DNA of 64,000 nucleotides from Chitinivibrionales bacterium. GTDB taxonomy: Bacteria; Fibrobacterota; Chitinivibrionia; Chitinivibrionales; WJKA01. Positions within the stretch are counted from its first letter, which is position 1. Each line of letters begins with the position of its first letter. The translations under genes and the position numbers were made by a program. The notes under the pieces are model-generated. The model was not told the DNA's origin. It was given only the letters and a program-made list of their open reading frames with translations, and searched no databases. Below, piece after piece: positions 37,544 through 47,833 of the stretch. Location: the NCBI GenBank assembly GCA_014728295.1, contig WJLW01000024.1, forward strand, positions 35,272 through 99,271. Direction: 5' to 3'.

Positions 37544-39442
37544 ATGGTTGGCAAGCGCAGAAAAAAAATAGGTGAGATTCTCCTCTCACAGGGACTCATA
37601 GCCCACGAGCAACTCCTGGAAGCTCTGGAAGAGCACAAGCGCACCGGGGTGAGTCTGGGCACCATCCTGGTAAAAAAAGGATTCATCAGTGAAGATGATC
37701 TCAGCGGTGTGCTGGGCCAGCAAATTCAGCTCGAGCACAAAAAACGCATTGGCGAGGTGCTGATCGATCAGGGCCTCATCACGCAGGAACAGCTCGAGGC
37801 GGGGCTGTTGCAGCAGAAAAAAACCGGATGGCGACTGGGCACCTGCCTGGTAAAACTGGGATTTATTACCGAAGAAAAACTGATTGACGCACTAAGCGCT
37901 CAGCTTGACATACAGCATGTTGTACTGGAGAATTTCTCGTTTAATAAAGATCTGCTCAAGCTCGTTCCCGAAGAGATGGTACGCAAATACAAAGTGATTC
38001 CGCTCTTCGAACGTGAAGGCGTGGTCACCTTTGCCATGGCCGACCCCACCAACCTGCGCACGGTCGACCATCTCAAATTCAAAACCGGCATGGAAGTCGA
38101 GCCGGTCATTGCCACCGAGCAGTCAATCATGCAGGCGGTCGACCGGTGCTACAGCGACAATCTCCAGGACATGACCGACCTGCTGGGTTCCCGCGTGGAA
38201 GGGACGCAGGATATCGAGGTTGTCAACGAGGCGGATGAAGATACCCGCATCACCGATGAAGAGGGGCAGCAGGTTGTCAAGATAGTCAACCTTATCGTCA
38301 ACCAGGCCGTACAGCAACGGGCTTCGGATATCCACCTCGAACCGCTTGAAAAATATGTGCGCCTGCGATACCGCATCGATGGTGAGTTGGTCGAGATGAA
38401 CCCGATTCCGCTGCAATTGCGCGCACAGATTACCTCGCGTATTAAAATCATGGCCGGCATGGACATTGCCGAACGTCGCAAGCCGCAGGACGGCCACTTT
38501 CAGATCCGCCATCAGGGACGTGAAATAGATTTGCGTGTATCAACCTTTCCGATCATGACCCGTAAACGCGGTGCAAATGAAAAAATTGTACTGCGTGTCA
38601 TCGATCAGTCGGGAAACCAGTTGGGGCTGGATCAGATCGGCTTCACGGCCGCTCATTTGCGCAATTTTGACGATGCCATCATAAAGCCCGACGGCATTTT
38701 GCTGGTTACCGGTCCTACCGGCAGCGGTAAATCATCCACGCTTTATGCGGCACTGCGCCGCCTGGGCATGCACTACGGAAACAAGAAGAATATCGTAACT
38801 ATGGAGGACCCGGTCGAATACGTGCTTGACGGTTTGGCACAGGGTCAGATAAATCCGAAAGCAGGTTTTACGTTCGCTGAGGGTATCCGGTCGATACTGC
38901 GGCAGGATCCCGACATCATCATGATTGGTGAGATGCGTGATTTTGAGACGTGTGAAATGGCTATCCAGGCTGCCCTCACCGGACACCTGGTTTTTTCCAC
39001 CCTGCATACCAATGATGCAGCCAGCGCCTATACCCGCCTGATGGATATGGGCATCGAGCCGTTTCTGATTGCTTCGACGGTCATCGCCGTACTGGCGCAA
39101 CGACTGGTGCGTCGACTATGTCAGCGTTGCATGGAGCCCTATGTGCCCGAACCCGAAGTGCTGCAAAAGCTGGGATTGCGTCCCGGACTGCAGCTCTATC
39201 GCGGTAAAGGCTGCAGCGCATGCAACAATTCCGGCTACAAGGGCCGGACCGGAATCTTTGAATTTTTGATTCCCGATCAGGAAATAGTGGCAATGGTTCT
39301 CAAACGTGCTTCATCAGATGAAATCAAGCGATACCTGCTTGGTTCGGGCGCCTTCGACTCGTTGCGGCGGGACGGCTTGCGAAAAGTCGTTGAAGGCATT
39401 ACCTCTCTGGAGCAGGTTTTGGGAGCCACACAAAATGAATAA
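37544..39442 (+). CDS. Type IV pilus assembly / type II secretion ATPase (PilB/GspE)
   Basis: 'GPTGSGKSSTLYAAL', 'EDPVEYVLDGLAQGQINPKAGFTFAEGIRSILRQDPDIIMIGEMRD', Cys4 motif 'CQRC...CSAC'; duplicated MshEN-like N-terminus. Confidence 0.93.
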   Translation: MVGKRRKKIGEILLSQGLIAHEQLLEALEEHKRTGVSLGTILVKKGFISEDDLSGVLGQQIQLEHKKRIGEVLIDQGLITQEQLEAGLLQQKKTGWRLGTCLVKLGFITEEKLIDALSAQLDIQHVVLENFSFNKDLLKLVPEEMVRKYKVIPLFEREGVVTFAMADPTNLRTVDHLKFKTGMEVEPVIATEQSIMQAVDRCYSDNLQDMTDLLGSRVEGTQDIEVVNEADEDTRITDEEGQQVVKIVNLIVNQAVQQRASDIHLEPLEKYVRLRYRIDGELVEMNPIPLQLRAQITSRIKIMAGMDIAERRKPQDGHFQIRHQGREIDLRVSTFPIMTRKRGANEKIVLRVIDQSGNQLGLDQIGFTAAHLRNFDDAIIKPDGILLVTGPTGSGKSSTLYAALRRLGMHYGNKKNIVTMEDPVEYVLDGLAQGQINPKAGFTFAEGIRSILRQDPDIIMIGEMRDFETCEMAIQAALTGHLVFSTLHTNDAASAYTRLMDMGIEPFLIASTVIAVLAQRLVRRLCQRCMEPYVPEPEVLQKLGLRPGLQLYRGKGCSACNNSGYKGRTGIFEFLIPDQEIVAMVLKRASSDEIKRYLLGSGAFDSLRRDGLRKVVEGITSLEQVLGATQNE

Positions 39443-41666
39443 TCCAGCCTTCGCCTCGGCGCTCGAGGCAATTGTCCTCAATGATGTTCAGAAAGAAGCT
39501 GTCGCCTGGGATCAGGGTCCGCAGTTGGTATTTGCAGGAGCCGGCACCGGCAAAACCAGAGTGCTGACCGCCAAAATAGCCTTTTTAATTCAGGACAAAA
39601 AAATTTATCCCAATCACATTTTCGCAGCGACCTTTACCAATAAGGCCGCGCGTGAGATGCGGGAACGGGTTGAAGCATTTATCGGCATTCCCTGCGAAGG
39701 CTTGTGGATCGGCACTTTCCATTCGTTGTGTGCACGTATACTGCGCAAAGAAGCAGCCCGGATGGGATATACCTCCAGCTTCTCCATTTATGACCGTGAT
39801 GATCAGATCCGGCAGGTGCGCAAAGTGCTCAAGGAAGAGGAGCTTGACGAAAAGAGCATGCCGCCGCGACAGGTACTGCACAGAATTTCGGGCCTCAAAA
39901 GCCGCTGCATTACGCCTGAAGAATACGATCAGGCTGCTAATAATTTTCTCGAGCGGCAGTTTTCCACCGTTTATACCACCTATTGCAAACAGCTTAAGAA
40001 GCAGAATGCAATGGATTTTGACGACCTGCTGGCCAACACCGTCTACCTCTTTCGCAGCCACGCCGACGTGCTCGAAGCGTATCGCACCTACTTCCACTAT
40101 GTGTTGGTTGACGAATACCAGGATACGAATATCGCCCAGTTCAAGCTGGTGCAGCGACTGGTCGGCAACCGGGGGAATATCTTCGTTGTCGGCGACGACG
40201 ATCAGAGCATCTACGGCTGGCGCGGCGCGCATATCGAAAACATTCTCAATTTCGAACGGCGGTTTCCCGGTACCCGCGTATGCAAGCTCGAACAAAATTA
40301 CCGCTCGACACAGTTGATCCTGGATTTTGCCAATGCGTTGATTTCGCACAATACCAATCGCTCCGACAAAAGCCTCTGGACTGCTGCCGGGGGCAAAGAC
40401 AAATGCAAGCTGATCTGCTACCGTGACGACCGCAACGAAGCCGACGGGGTGGCCCGGCACATTCAGGAACTGAACAAGGCGGGTATGTCTTATGGCACGA
40501 TGTGCGTGCTCTTTCGAACCAATGCACAGTCTCGTGTGTTCGAAGATGTTTTCCGGCGCGCGGGCATCGCCTATGTCCTGGTCGGTTCGGTAAGTTTCTA
40601 CGAGCGCAAAGAGATCAAAGATTGCCTGGCCTTTCTGCGCCTGCTGGTCAATCCGCAGGATGACATCTGCTTCGAGCGCATCATGAATGTCCCCGCCCGC
40701 GGTCTGGGTGATAAGGCCAAGGAGCAGTTGATGCTGCTGGCACTTGCGCGCAAATGCTCGTTGCTGCAGGCACTGCTGGCACATGATGCCGATGCCTTCA
40801 CCGGTCGTGCACGTAAAGGCTTTGCACAACTGCGCGAGCTTTTTGCCTCGGCGCTGGAATTCTACCGCGACGCTGTTGCCCCCGACGCCATGCTGGAATA
40901 CGTGCTTAAAGAGTCGGGCTATCTTGATATGTACGAAAGCGAGGGCTCCGAGGAAGCCGAGTCCCGTATCGAAAACGTAAACGAGCTGCTCAACACCCTG
41001 GCAATTTGGCACGAAGAAAATTCCGGAAAAGGCCTGGCCGATTTTCTCGAAGAAATCTCGCTGGTCACCGATGTTGACAAATGGAACCGTCAGGATGAGT
41101 CGGTCAACCTCATGACCATGCACTGTGCCAAAGGGCTGGAATTTGAGACCGTCTTTCTGGTGGGCCTCGAAGACGGCCTGCTGCCTTCCCAACAGAATAT
41201 CGACGATCCCGCCAAACTCGAAGAAGAACGGCGCCTGCTTTATGTCGGCGCAACCCGCGCCATGAAAAAGCTCTTTTGTTCCTATGTCGAACAGCGCTTT
41301 CGCTTTGGCAGCATTATGCCCATGCTTCCCTCCCGCTTTCTTGACGACATCCCCAAGTCGGTCTATGAATTTGAGCAAATTGACCTGTACACGACCGTCG
41401 CTGCGTTCGGGCAGCAGCCGCAGGCAAAAACAATCCCGCAAAAATCGCGCACCGTGCCCGGAGCCGGCGCTGCGCCAAAGTATGAGGATTATTCGCAGGA
41501 TGATGTGCATTATCGTATGGGACAGTATGTCGTGCATAAAACCTACGGACAGGGACGCATTGTCAATCTGAGCGGCTTTGGGGCCGATCTGCGCCTGACC
41601 GTTCTTTTTCAGGACGGTTCGCGCAAAAAGCTCATTGCCCGACTTGCCAAACTGGAGCTTGCCTGA
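39435..41666 (+). CDS. UvrD/PcrA/Rep-type SF1 DNA helicase
   Basis: 'LVFAGAGTGKTRVLTAKIAF', 'VDEYQDTNIAQF', 'GDDDQSIYGWRGA', 'LMTMHCAKGLEFETVFLVGLEDGLLP'; C-terminal Tudor-like tail. Confidence 0.95.
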   Translation: MNNPAFASALEAIVLNDVQKEAVAWDQGPQLVFAGAGTGKTRVLTAKIAFLIQDKKIYPNHIFAATFTNKAAREMRERVEAFIGIPCEGLWIGTFHSLCARILRKEAARMGYTSSFSIYDRDDQIRQVRKVLKEEELDEKSMPPRQVLHRISGLKSRCITPEEYDQAANNFLERQFSTVYTTYCKQLKKQNAMDFDDLLANTVYLFRSHADVLEAYRTYFHYVLVDEYQDTNIAQFKLVQRLVGNRGNIFVVGDDDQSIYGWRGAHIENILNFERRFPGTRVCKLEQNYRSTQLILDFANALISHNTNRSDKSLWTAAGGKDKCKLICYRDDRNEADGVARHIQELNKAGMSYGTMCVLFRTNAQSRVFEDVFRRAGIAYVLVGSVSFYERKEIKDCLAFLRLLVNPQDDICFERIMNVPARGLGDKAKEQLMLLALARKCSLLQALLAHDADAFTGRARKGFAQLRELFASALEFYRDAVAPDAMLEYVLKESGYLDMYESEGSEEAESRIENVNELLNTLAIWHEENSGKGLADFLEEISLVTDVDKWNRQDESVNLMTMHCAKGLEFETVFLVGLEDGLLPSQQNIDDPAKLEEERRLLYVGATRAMKKLFCSYVEQRFRFGSIMPMLPSRFLDDIPKSVYEFEQIDLYTTVAAFGQQPQAKTIPQKSRTVPGAGAAPKYEDYSQDDVHYRMGQYVVHKTYGQGRIVNLSGFGADLRLTVLFQDGSRKKLIARLAKLELA

Positions 41667-41716
41667 TATACGCGTGTTGCCTATGTATTTTAATGCCGAA
41701 TTGAAAGGGGTGTCGT

Positions 41717-42004
41717 ATGATCACCGGAAAAGATGTTGAATATATCGCTAAGCTGGCGCGCTTGACGGTTGAAGAAGATGAGCAGGAACACTTTGCCGCA
41801 CAATTGAGCTCTATTCTTGAGTATATCGAACAGCTTAACCAGGCCGCTACCGATGACGTCCCGCCGACCGCCTTCGTTTCTCCCGAACATTCACCCATGC
41901 GTGAAGACAGCGAACAACCCTCCCTGTCACGTGAAGATGCCCTGCGCAACGCACCACTGCAGAAGCAGGGGCATTTTGCCGTCCCCAAAGTAATTTCTCA
42001 TTAA
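41717..42004 (+). CDS. gatC: Asp-tRNA(Asn)/Glu-tRNA(Gln) amidotransferase subunit GatC
   Basis: 'VEYIAKLARLTVEEDEQEHFAAQLSSILEYIEQLNQAATDDVPPTAFV'. Confidence 0.93.
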   Translation: MITGKDVEYIAKLARLTVEEDEQEHFAAQLSSILEYIEQLNQAATDDVPPTAFVSPEHSPMREDSEQPSLSREDALRNAPLQKQGHFAVPKVISH

Positions 42005-42027
42005 TCGCGCAAAAGCAAGGAAATCCT

Positions 42028-42783
42028 ATGTCCGGTAGGACAACTGAGCAGGGTATTCTGTGCGTTTTGCCGGCACGGTTTGCGTCGGTGCGTTTGCCCG
42101 GCAAACCGCTTCTTGAAGTCAAAGGAGTTCCGCTCATTATGTGGTCATATCGCAAAGCGCAAGCTGCCGGCGTCTTCGCCGAAGTTGTGGTGGCCACCGA
42201 TGATGAACGTGTTTGCAGATGCGTTTCAGACCATGGTGGAAAAGCGGTCATGACTTCGGCCAATCATGCGACCGGCACCGATCGCGTCAATGAAGTTGCC
42301 GCAATGCTCGCCTTTGGCTGGATTGTCAACCTGCAGGGAGACGAGCCGCTGCTGCCCGAAGCTGCTATTCGCAACTTTGCCGAACAGGTAGTTACCCTTG
42401 ATAATAATAGCTTGCTAACCAGTGTGTCGAATGCTACAATAAGAGAAAAAAATGACCCGAATTGCGTCAAAGCCGTGCTGAACGGACGCAACGAAGCGCT
42501 TTATTTCAGCCGTGCACCCATTCCTTTCGATCGGGGTGGGCAGCATAACCAGGCCTGGCGCCATACGGGTATTTACGGTTTCGGAAGGGAAGCTCTGGCA
42601 ACATTTTGCCAACTTCCGCGCGCAAATCTGGAGCAGCGCGAGCACCTTGAACAGTTGCGCGCGCTGGAACACGGCATGACCATTAAATGCCTGATACACG
42701 ATTACCGGGCATTTGGTATTGATACACCGGAAGATCTGCAGGTGTTTAAAGCACTTGTCAATAAGCAGCACCTTGAACCATAG
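42028..42783 (+). CDS. kdsB: 3-deoxy-manno-octulosonate cytidylyltransferase
   Basis: 'VLPARFASVRLPGKPLLEVKGVPLIMW', 'VNLQGDEPLL', 'YFSRAPIPFDR', 'HTGIYGFGREAL'. Confidence 0.93.
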   Translation: MSGRTTEQGILCVLPARFASVRLPGKPLLEVKGVPLIMWSYRKAQAAGVFAEVVVATDDERVCRCVSDHGGKAVMTSANHATGTDRVNEVAAMLAFGWIVNLQGDEPLLPEAAIRNFAEQVVTLDNNSLLTSVSNATIREKNDPNCVKAVLNGRNEALYFSRAPIPFDRGGQHNQAWRHTGIYGFGREALATFCQLPRANLEQREHLEQLRALEHGMTIKCLIHDYRAFGIDTPEDLQVFKALVNKQHLEP

Positions 42784-42804
42784 CAACCGCCGGTAGCCAC
42801 CTAT

Positions 42805-44241
42805 ATGGGAAACAGCCTTCTCATCGTTGATGACGAAAAGTCCATTTGCGATATACTGAGTCAATATCTGCAACACGAAGGCTACAGCGTTGCCGTAGCA
42901 CGCTGCGCAGAAGAGGCCATGTCGATTATTGAACAGAATGAGCTCGATATGGTGCTCAGTGATATCAAAATGCCCGGCATGTCGGGTGTTGATCTGCTCA
43001 AGTGGATAAAAGAGAAAAATCGCAATCTGCCCGTACTGCTGACTACCGGTTTTCCGACGCTGGATACCGCCATCGAAGCATTGAAACTGGGCGCCTTCGA
43101 TTACCTCACCAAACCATTTCACCTCGAAGAAATCGGTGAAAAAATCAAGCGGGCCCTGGCCAGCCGCCAGTTGGAAGAGGAAAACCTGCTTTTCTCCAAG
43201 CTGGTCTCACTGCACGAAGTTACCAAGATTTTTTCCGCAACCCATAACCTGACCGAGCTTTACGAAAAAATCCTCAATTATTGCAGCAAGCTCAGTAAGG
43301 CCGACGGCGGCTCGTTGATGTTTTTCAACCATCAGGCGCAACTCGGGCTTGTCAAAGTGTACGGTGAAGAATTTCCCGACGCCTACTGGGAGCATCCGAT
43401 ATTTCAAACAATGGGAACGACCGTCAGCAAGGAAGGCGAGCCGCGGATCGTCTCGCGAAATGCTCCCAACGGCAATGACCATCCCGAATCGATGCAATCC
43501 TATATCGCCTTTCCGCTTAAAACCTATCAACGTGTCCTGGGCGTGCTCAATCTGGTGCGCAGGGCGCCGGGAACCGACTTCTCCGGTCTCGATCTGGAAA
43601 TCATCAACGTACTGGCGTCGCAGGCAACCATTGCCATCGAAAACGTGCGCCTGTATCAGAATATCAGAGACAACTATCTGAAAACCATCCGCGCCTTTGC
43701 CCTGGCGGTGGAAGCCAAAGATCGTTATACCCACGGGCATTCCGAAAATGTGATGAATTACACCGTGAAGCTGGCATCGCAGATGGGGCTGAATGATTCG
43801 GAAATCGAAAAAATCAAATATGCCGGGCTATTACACGATATTGGCAAAATTGGTGTCAGTGAACTCATCTTGAATAAACCGGGCAAGCTGACCGGCGCCG
43901 AATTCGAGGAAATCAAGCGGCATCCTGAGCTGGGCGCGCGTATCATCGCCGACGTACCGTTTTTAAAATCGCTGGTTCCCCTGATACTGCATCATCACGA
44001 ATTTTATAACGGCCTGGGCTATCCCGAAGGCATTGCCGGCGACGATATCCCCTATGGTGCACGGATTCTTGCGGTATGCGATTCCTTCGAGGCCATGACT
44101 TCCGACCGCCCGTATCGCACGGCCTTGAGCCGGGAAAAGGCATATAGCATTTTGATGGAGAATAAAGGCATTCAATTCGACCCGAATATTGTGGAAGTAT
44201 TTGCAGATATGATCAGTCAGGGCATCGTCAAGCCGGCATGA
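42805..44241 (+). CDS. Response regulator with GAF and HD-GYP domains
   Basis: REC 'LLIVDDEKSICDILSQYLQ...VLSDIKMPGMSG'; GAF-like middle; 'LLHDIGKIG...HHHEFYNGLGYPEG'. Confidence 0.92.
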   Translation: MGNSLLIVDDEKSICDILSQYLQHEGYSVAVARCAEEAMSIIEQNELDMVLSDIKMPGMSGVDLLKWIKEKNRNLPVLLTTGFPTLDTAIEALKLGAFDYLTKPFHLEEIGEKIKRALASRQLEEENLLFSKLVSLHEVTKIFSATHNLTELYEKILNYCSKLSKADGGSLMFFNHQAQLGLVKVYGEEFPDAYWEHPIFQTMGTTVSKEGEPRIVSRNAPNGNDHPESMQSYIAFPLKTYQRVLGVLNLVRRAPGTDFSGLDLEIINVLASQATIAIENVRLYQNIRDNYLKTIRAFALAVEAKDRYTHGHSENVMNYTVKLASQMGLNDSEIEKIKYAGLLHDIGKIGVSELILNKPGKLTGAEFEEIKRHPELGARIIADVPFLKSLVPLILHHHEFYNGLGYPEGIAGDDIPYGARILAVCDSFEAMTSDRPYRTALSREKAYSILMENKGIQFDPNIVEVFADMISQGIVKPA

Positions 44242-44696
44242 ATATGCGCAGAGTAACCTTTGCAACCCTTGTGGCAGCAGCGGTGATGTGGATCATCGTC
44301 TGGCAGCAACGGGCGCCGTCGCGTGAGGCAACCTACATCTCCCGGGCTGCAGTTACGCCCAAAACCGGCTCGGCGCCGCCCGAGTCTACCGGCACACCGC
44401 AGATCGAATCGCACAACGATGCTCTCCCCGCTTCCTTGCACACATCAGTTGATTCGACAGGCGATACGACTTCCGCTCCGCACACTTCGTCCAATCCCGC
44501 CCGGCAATGCGTCAACGTCAACACTGCCACCGCCGGGAGGTTAGAGGCGCTCAAAGGCATCGGTCCGGCAAAGGCTCAGCGCATTATTGCTCATCGGCAG
44601 GAACATGGGCCATTTGCACATCCCGACGACCTCATGGATGTCAAGGGGATCGGCCCTGCAACCGTGGCGAAGAATAAATCCCGCATTTGCTTTTGA
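44238..44696 (+). CDS. ComEA-like helix-hairpin-helix protein
   Basis: 'VNVNTATAGRLEALKGIGPAKAQRIIAHRQEHGPFAHPDDLMDVKGIGPATV'; N-terminal TM and Ser/Thr/Pro linker. Confidence 0.85.
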   Translation: MNMRRVTFATLVAAAVMWIIVWQQRAPSREATYISRAAVTPKTGSAPPESTGTPQIESHNDALPASLHTSVDSTGDTTSAPHTSSNPARQCVNVNTATAGRLEALKGIGPAKAQRIIAHRQEHGPFAHPDDLMDVKGIGPATVAKNKSRICF

Positions 44697-44900
44697 GCAC
44701 CCGGATGAGTCATTTTATAGCCGATTTTGCACCAGGCGGTGCACAATCAGGTGTTGGAAATCTATTTTATCTTTCGTCCGTGCTTTGACTCGTGCTTTCC
44801 TTTGATGAGAATCAGATGTATACAGGCCAGCGGGGCGGCGGGAGTTGAAGTACAGACATTTCAAAATGCTACTCTGACGTTTTCAAGCTCATGATATCCT

Positions 44901-45815
44901 ATGGCACAGGAAGCTCATGATGTGTATGGAATCGATTTTCGCAAAGATTTCATATTCATTGCTCAATTCTCGCCGGCGACAAATGCCATAACCAGCATTG
45001 CCATACAGCCGTTCAGTGACAGCACCGACGACTGGTGGAGCAAGATCAAATCCGAATTTCGCGAGGTCGTTGACAATGTCGACTTCAAGAGCCGGGACGT
45101 GGTATGCGCGCTGCCCGGCGAATGGGCGATAATCAAAAAGCTCATGCTCGACAGCGACGAAGAGGATGTTGAAAATGCGCTGTCATGGGAGATAAGCCAG
45201 CAAATTCTGGGCTCGCTTGACGATTACGCCTGTGACCATCTCAAGCTGGCCAGTTCTCTGGATAACAGTGTTGATAATTATCTTTCCGTCGCCTATCGTT
45301 GCGATTCCGTCAAACGCCTGACGGACCTTATGCGTCAATACAATCTGAACCAGATTGCCGCGGATCTGGATATCTTTGCCTTGATAAACGTTTATGAACT
45401 CAATTATCCCGACGAATCCTCGGTACCGGCCTATCTTATATACGGCGACTATGACAAAATCCTGATTGTGCTGGCCCAGAAAGATGTGTTCATCGATTTT
45501 GAATGCAGTGACTTTCGCTACGAAAACAGCAGCGCACAGGAGTGTGCGGCCGCCATCAAGCAGAGCAAATCAATTATTGCCCGATCCAATCCTCAACTGA
45601 GCCATGATTCGCTCAATACCTATCTGGCCGGACCTGTTTTCTCCGCCGATGAATATGTGGAAGCTGTCTTGCAGGAAGTGCCGCAGGCCGCGATACTCGA
45701 TCCGTTCAAGCGCATTAATTTTCATGCTCAGAACATCTCCGAGGAAGAGAAAAAGAAATATTCTCCGCAATTGGCGATTGCAGTCGGTCTTGCGGTCCGG
45801 GGGGGAACGGAATAA
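44901..45815 (+). CDS. PilM-like actin-fold pilus biogenesis protein
   Basis: 'YGIDFRKDFIFIAQFS...VVCALPGEWAIIKKLMLDSDEEDVENALSWEISQQI'. Confidence 0.7.
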   Translation: MAQEAHDVYGIDFRKDFIFIAQFSPATNAITSIAIQPFSDSTDDWWSKIKSEFREVVDNVDFKSRDVVCALPGEWAIIKKLMLDSDEEDVENALSWEISQQILGSLDDYACDHLKLASSLDNSVDNYLSVAYRCDSVKRLTDLMRQYNLNQIAADLDIFALINVYELNYPDESSVPAYLIYGDYDKILIVLAQKDVFIDFECSDFRYENSSAQECAAAIKQSKSIIARSNPQLSHDSLNTYLAGPVFSADEYVEAVLQEVPQAAILDPFKRINFHAQNISEEEKKKYSPQLAIAVGLAVRGGTE

Positions 45816-45819
45816 GCGT

Positions 45820-46740
45820 ATGATACGCATCAACCTGCTCAAGGAACAATCGCACAAGCGCCGCAAAAAGCTTGCTATACCCGGAAAACTGCTCGGTATT
45901 GCCGGCGGGATTGTCGCCGTGTGTATTCTGGGCGTCTCGGCAAAAGCCGTGTACGACCGGATGAACCGTCCCGCGCCGCCGGAGCCTGAATTGCCGAAAA
46001 CACACTACGATGTTTCGTCGCATCGCCATGCGCAGGCAACCGAAGATGTCGTGCAGGATTATAAAGTTACCGGCAAAGAAGCAAAACCGCAAAGCACGAT
46101 GACGCTGTCATATGCCGACATGTCCTACGAAGAAAAAGTCAATTACCAGGCCCTTTTTGCCTTGAAAGTATGCGACATTCTGATGCGGGCAACTTCAGCA
46201 GATGTCATGATTTACACCCTGGAGCTAATCGAATTCAAAAATGTGTATGTCGTCGGTATCTGCCCCACCAAAAAGCTGGTTTCGCAAATTCACTCCGCAC
46301 TGGAGCGAGAAAATCTCAAAGTGCTGCCCAAACCCAACTCCTTCATCCGCCCAAACCAGGACGGCGGCTATAAATTCGGGTTTTTATGCGAAGCTCACCT
46401 GGGCCTGGACCGCTCCGACGAGTTTGTGGATGTGTCGCTCTCGTCACTCACCTTTCGGGACGGTCTAAAGATGGCCTTGCGGCAGCTTAAAAAATATGCC
46501 GAGCAATGCGATGTCGCTTTTGCAACCGATTTTGAGCTGAAAAGCGCCGAAAAAGTGGCCACCTACCGGGAATTTATCTATTCGGTCAGGGGAACCGCTT
46601 CGTATGTCAACTTTGTCGCCCTGCTGCAGAAAATTTATGAGCAGCGCAAGATGTGGGCCTTCAAGCAGGTCAGCCTCAAGGCGCAAGCGCAAAATACCGT
46701 TGCCTTCGACGCCCATATACTTTTCGTTACCAAAGATTAG
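45820..46740 (+). CDS. PilN/GspL-like protein
   Basis: 'MIRINLLKEQSHKRRKKLAIPGKLLGIAGGIVAVCILGVSAKAVYDR' typical PilN N-terminus; directly downstream of PilM-like gene. Confidence 0.72.
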   Translation: MIRINLLKEQSHKRRKKLAIPGKLLGIAGGIVAVCILGVSAKAVYDRMNRPAPPEPELPKTHYDVSSHRHAQATEDVVQDYKVTGKEAKPQSTMTLSYADMSYEEKVNYQALFALKVCDILMRATSADVMIYTLELIEFKNVYVVGICPTKKLVSQIHSALERENLKVLPKPNSFIRPNQDGGYKFGFLCEAHLGLDRSDEFVDVSLSSLTFRDGLKMALRQLKKYAEQCDVAFATDFELKSAEKVATYREFIYSVRGTASYVNFVALLQKIYEQRKMWAFKQVSLKAQAQNTVAFDAHILFVTKD

Positions 46741-46749
46741 TCACCGTCC

Positions 46750-47298
46750 ATGAAATTACGCATTGTAGCCGGATCGTTGCGCGGCCGCTATATCACTATC
46801 ACCGGTAAAGCCGCAAGGTGCCGGCCAACCCTTGCGCGAGTGCGTGAGGCAGTGGCAAATATCATCCGGGATGATCTGCCGGGTGCGACGGTGGCCGACG
46901 TCTGTGCTGGTACCGGTGCAATGGGCATCGAGTTTTTCAGCAGAGGCGCCGGGCGGGTGGATTTTGTCGAAAATGACAAGTATCTGGTACGCGCGCTTTA
47001 TCAAACGCTGGAATCATTCGGCATGCAGCAGCACTGCCGCGTTCCGGCCGCTGATCTGCACAAATTCATCTCCGCAAACACGTCAATGTATGATATCGCC
47101 TGGTATGATCCGCCCTATGACCGTGAGGAGTATCTGAAGATTCTGCCGCAATTGCTGCATATTCTCAAGCAGGATGGTATTTTACTGTTTGAGCGACGAC
47201 GTAAATCTATGAAAATGGATCTGCCCGACACCGGCATAATCCCCTGTGACGTGCGGGAATACGGCGGAACAATTGTAGAAATGTATAGAAAATCATGA
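46750..47298 (+). CDS. rsmD: 16S rRNA (guanine(966)-N(2))-methyltransferase
   Basis: 'MKLRIVAGSLRGRYI...CRPTLARVREAVANII', 'VADVCAGTGAMGIEFFSRGA', 'IAWYDPPYD'. Confidence 0.92.
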   Translation: MKLRIVAGSLRGRYITITGKAARCRPTLARVREAVANIIRDDLPGATVADVCAGTGAMGIEFFSRGAGRVDFVENDKYLVRALYQTLESFGMQQHCRVPAADLHKFISANTSMYDIAWYDPPYDREEYLKILPQLLHILKQDGILLFERRRKSMKMDLPDTGIIPCDVREYGGTIVEMYRKS

Positions 47299-47317
47299 AT
47301 TACGCCGGGAGGTAAGC

Positions 47318-47818
47318 ATGCCGGTAGCACTCTATCCCGGCACATTTGATCCGATTACCTATGGGCACATCGACATCGCCAAGCGCGCATCCAAGATGTT
47401 CAACAAAGTATATGCCGTCGTTGCCGATAATCCCAACAAAAATCCGCTCTTTACCGTTGAGGAACGCCTGGACATGGCTCGCGCCGCACTGGAAGGCATT
47501 AAAAAAATCGAAGTGATTCGCTACAACGGACTCATCGTCAATTGCCTGGATGAATACGAAGCAACCTCGATCATTCGCGGCCTGCGCGCTCTGTCAGATT
47601 TTGAATACGAATTTCAAATGGCCTTCACCAACCGCAACATGAACAAAGCTGCCGAAACGGTTTTTCTCATGCCCAACGAAAAGTATACCTACCTCAACTC
47701 GACCATGGTCAAGGAAATTGCCAAACTCCAGGGCGATATCGGCAAGTTTGTGCCCGAATTTGTGAAAGAGAAAGTTGAGGCGAAAATCAGGAAGTTGAGA
47801 CGAAAGAAGCTGGTTTAA
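47318..47818 (+). CDS. coaD: Phosphopantetheine adenylyltransferase
   Basis: 'ALYPGTFDPITYGHIDIAKRA', 'IRGLRALSDFEYEFQMAFTNRNM'. Confidence 0.96.
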   Translation: MPVALYPGTFDPITYGHIDIAKRASKMFNKVYAVVADNPNKNPLFTVEERLDMARAALEGIKKIEVIRYNGLIVNCLDEYEATSIIRGLRALSDFEYEFQMAFTNRNMNKAAETVFLMPNEKYTYLNSTMVKEIAKLQGDIGKFVPEFVKEKVEAKIRKLRRKKLV

Positions 47819-47833
47819 TCGTAATAGCTTACT

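Noticed and set aside
39585-41537. 650-aa minus-strand ORF opposite the UvrD/PcrA gene
   Set aside because: Lies fully antisense to a clear SF1 helicase with all motifs; no recognisable domain; a typical shadow ORF of codon-biased coding DNA.
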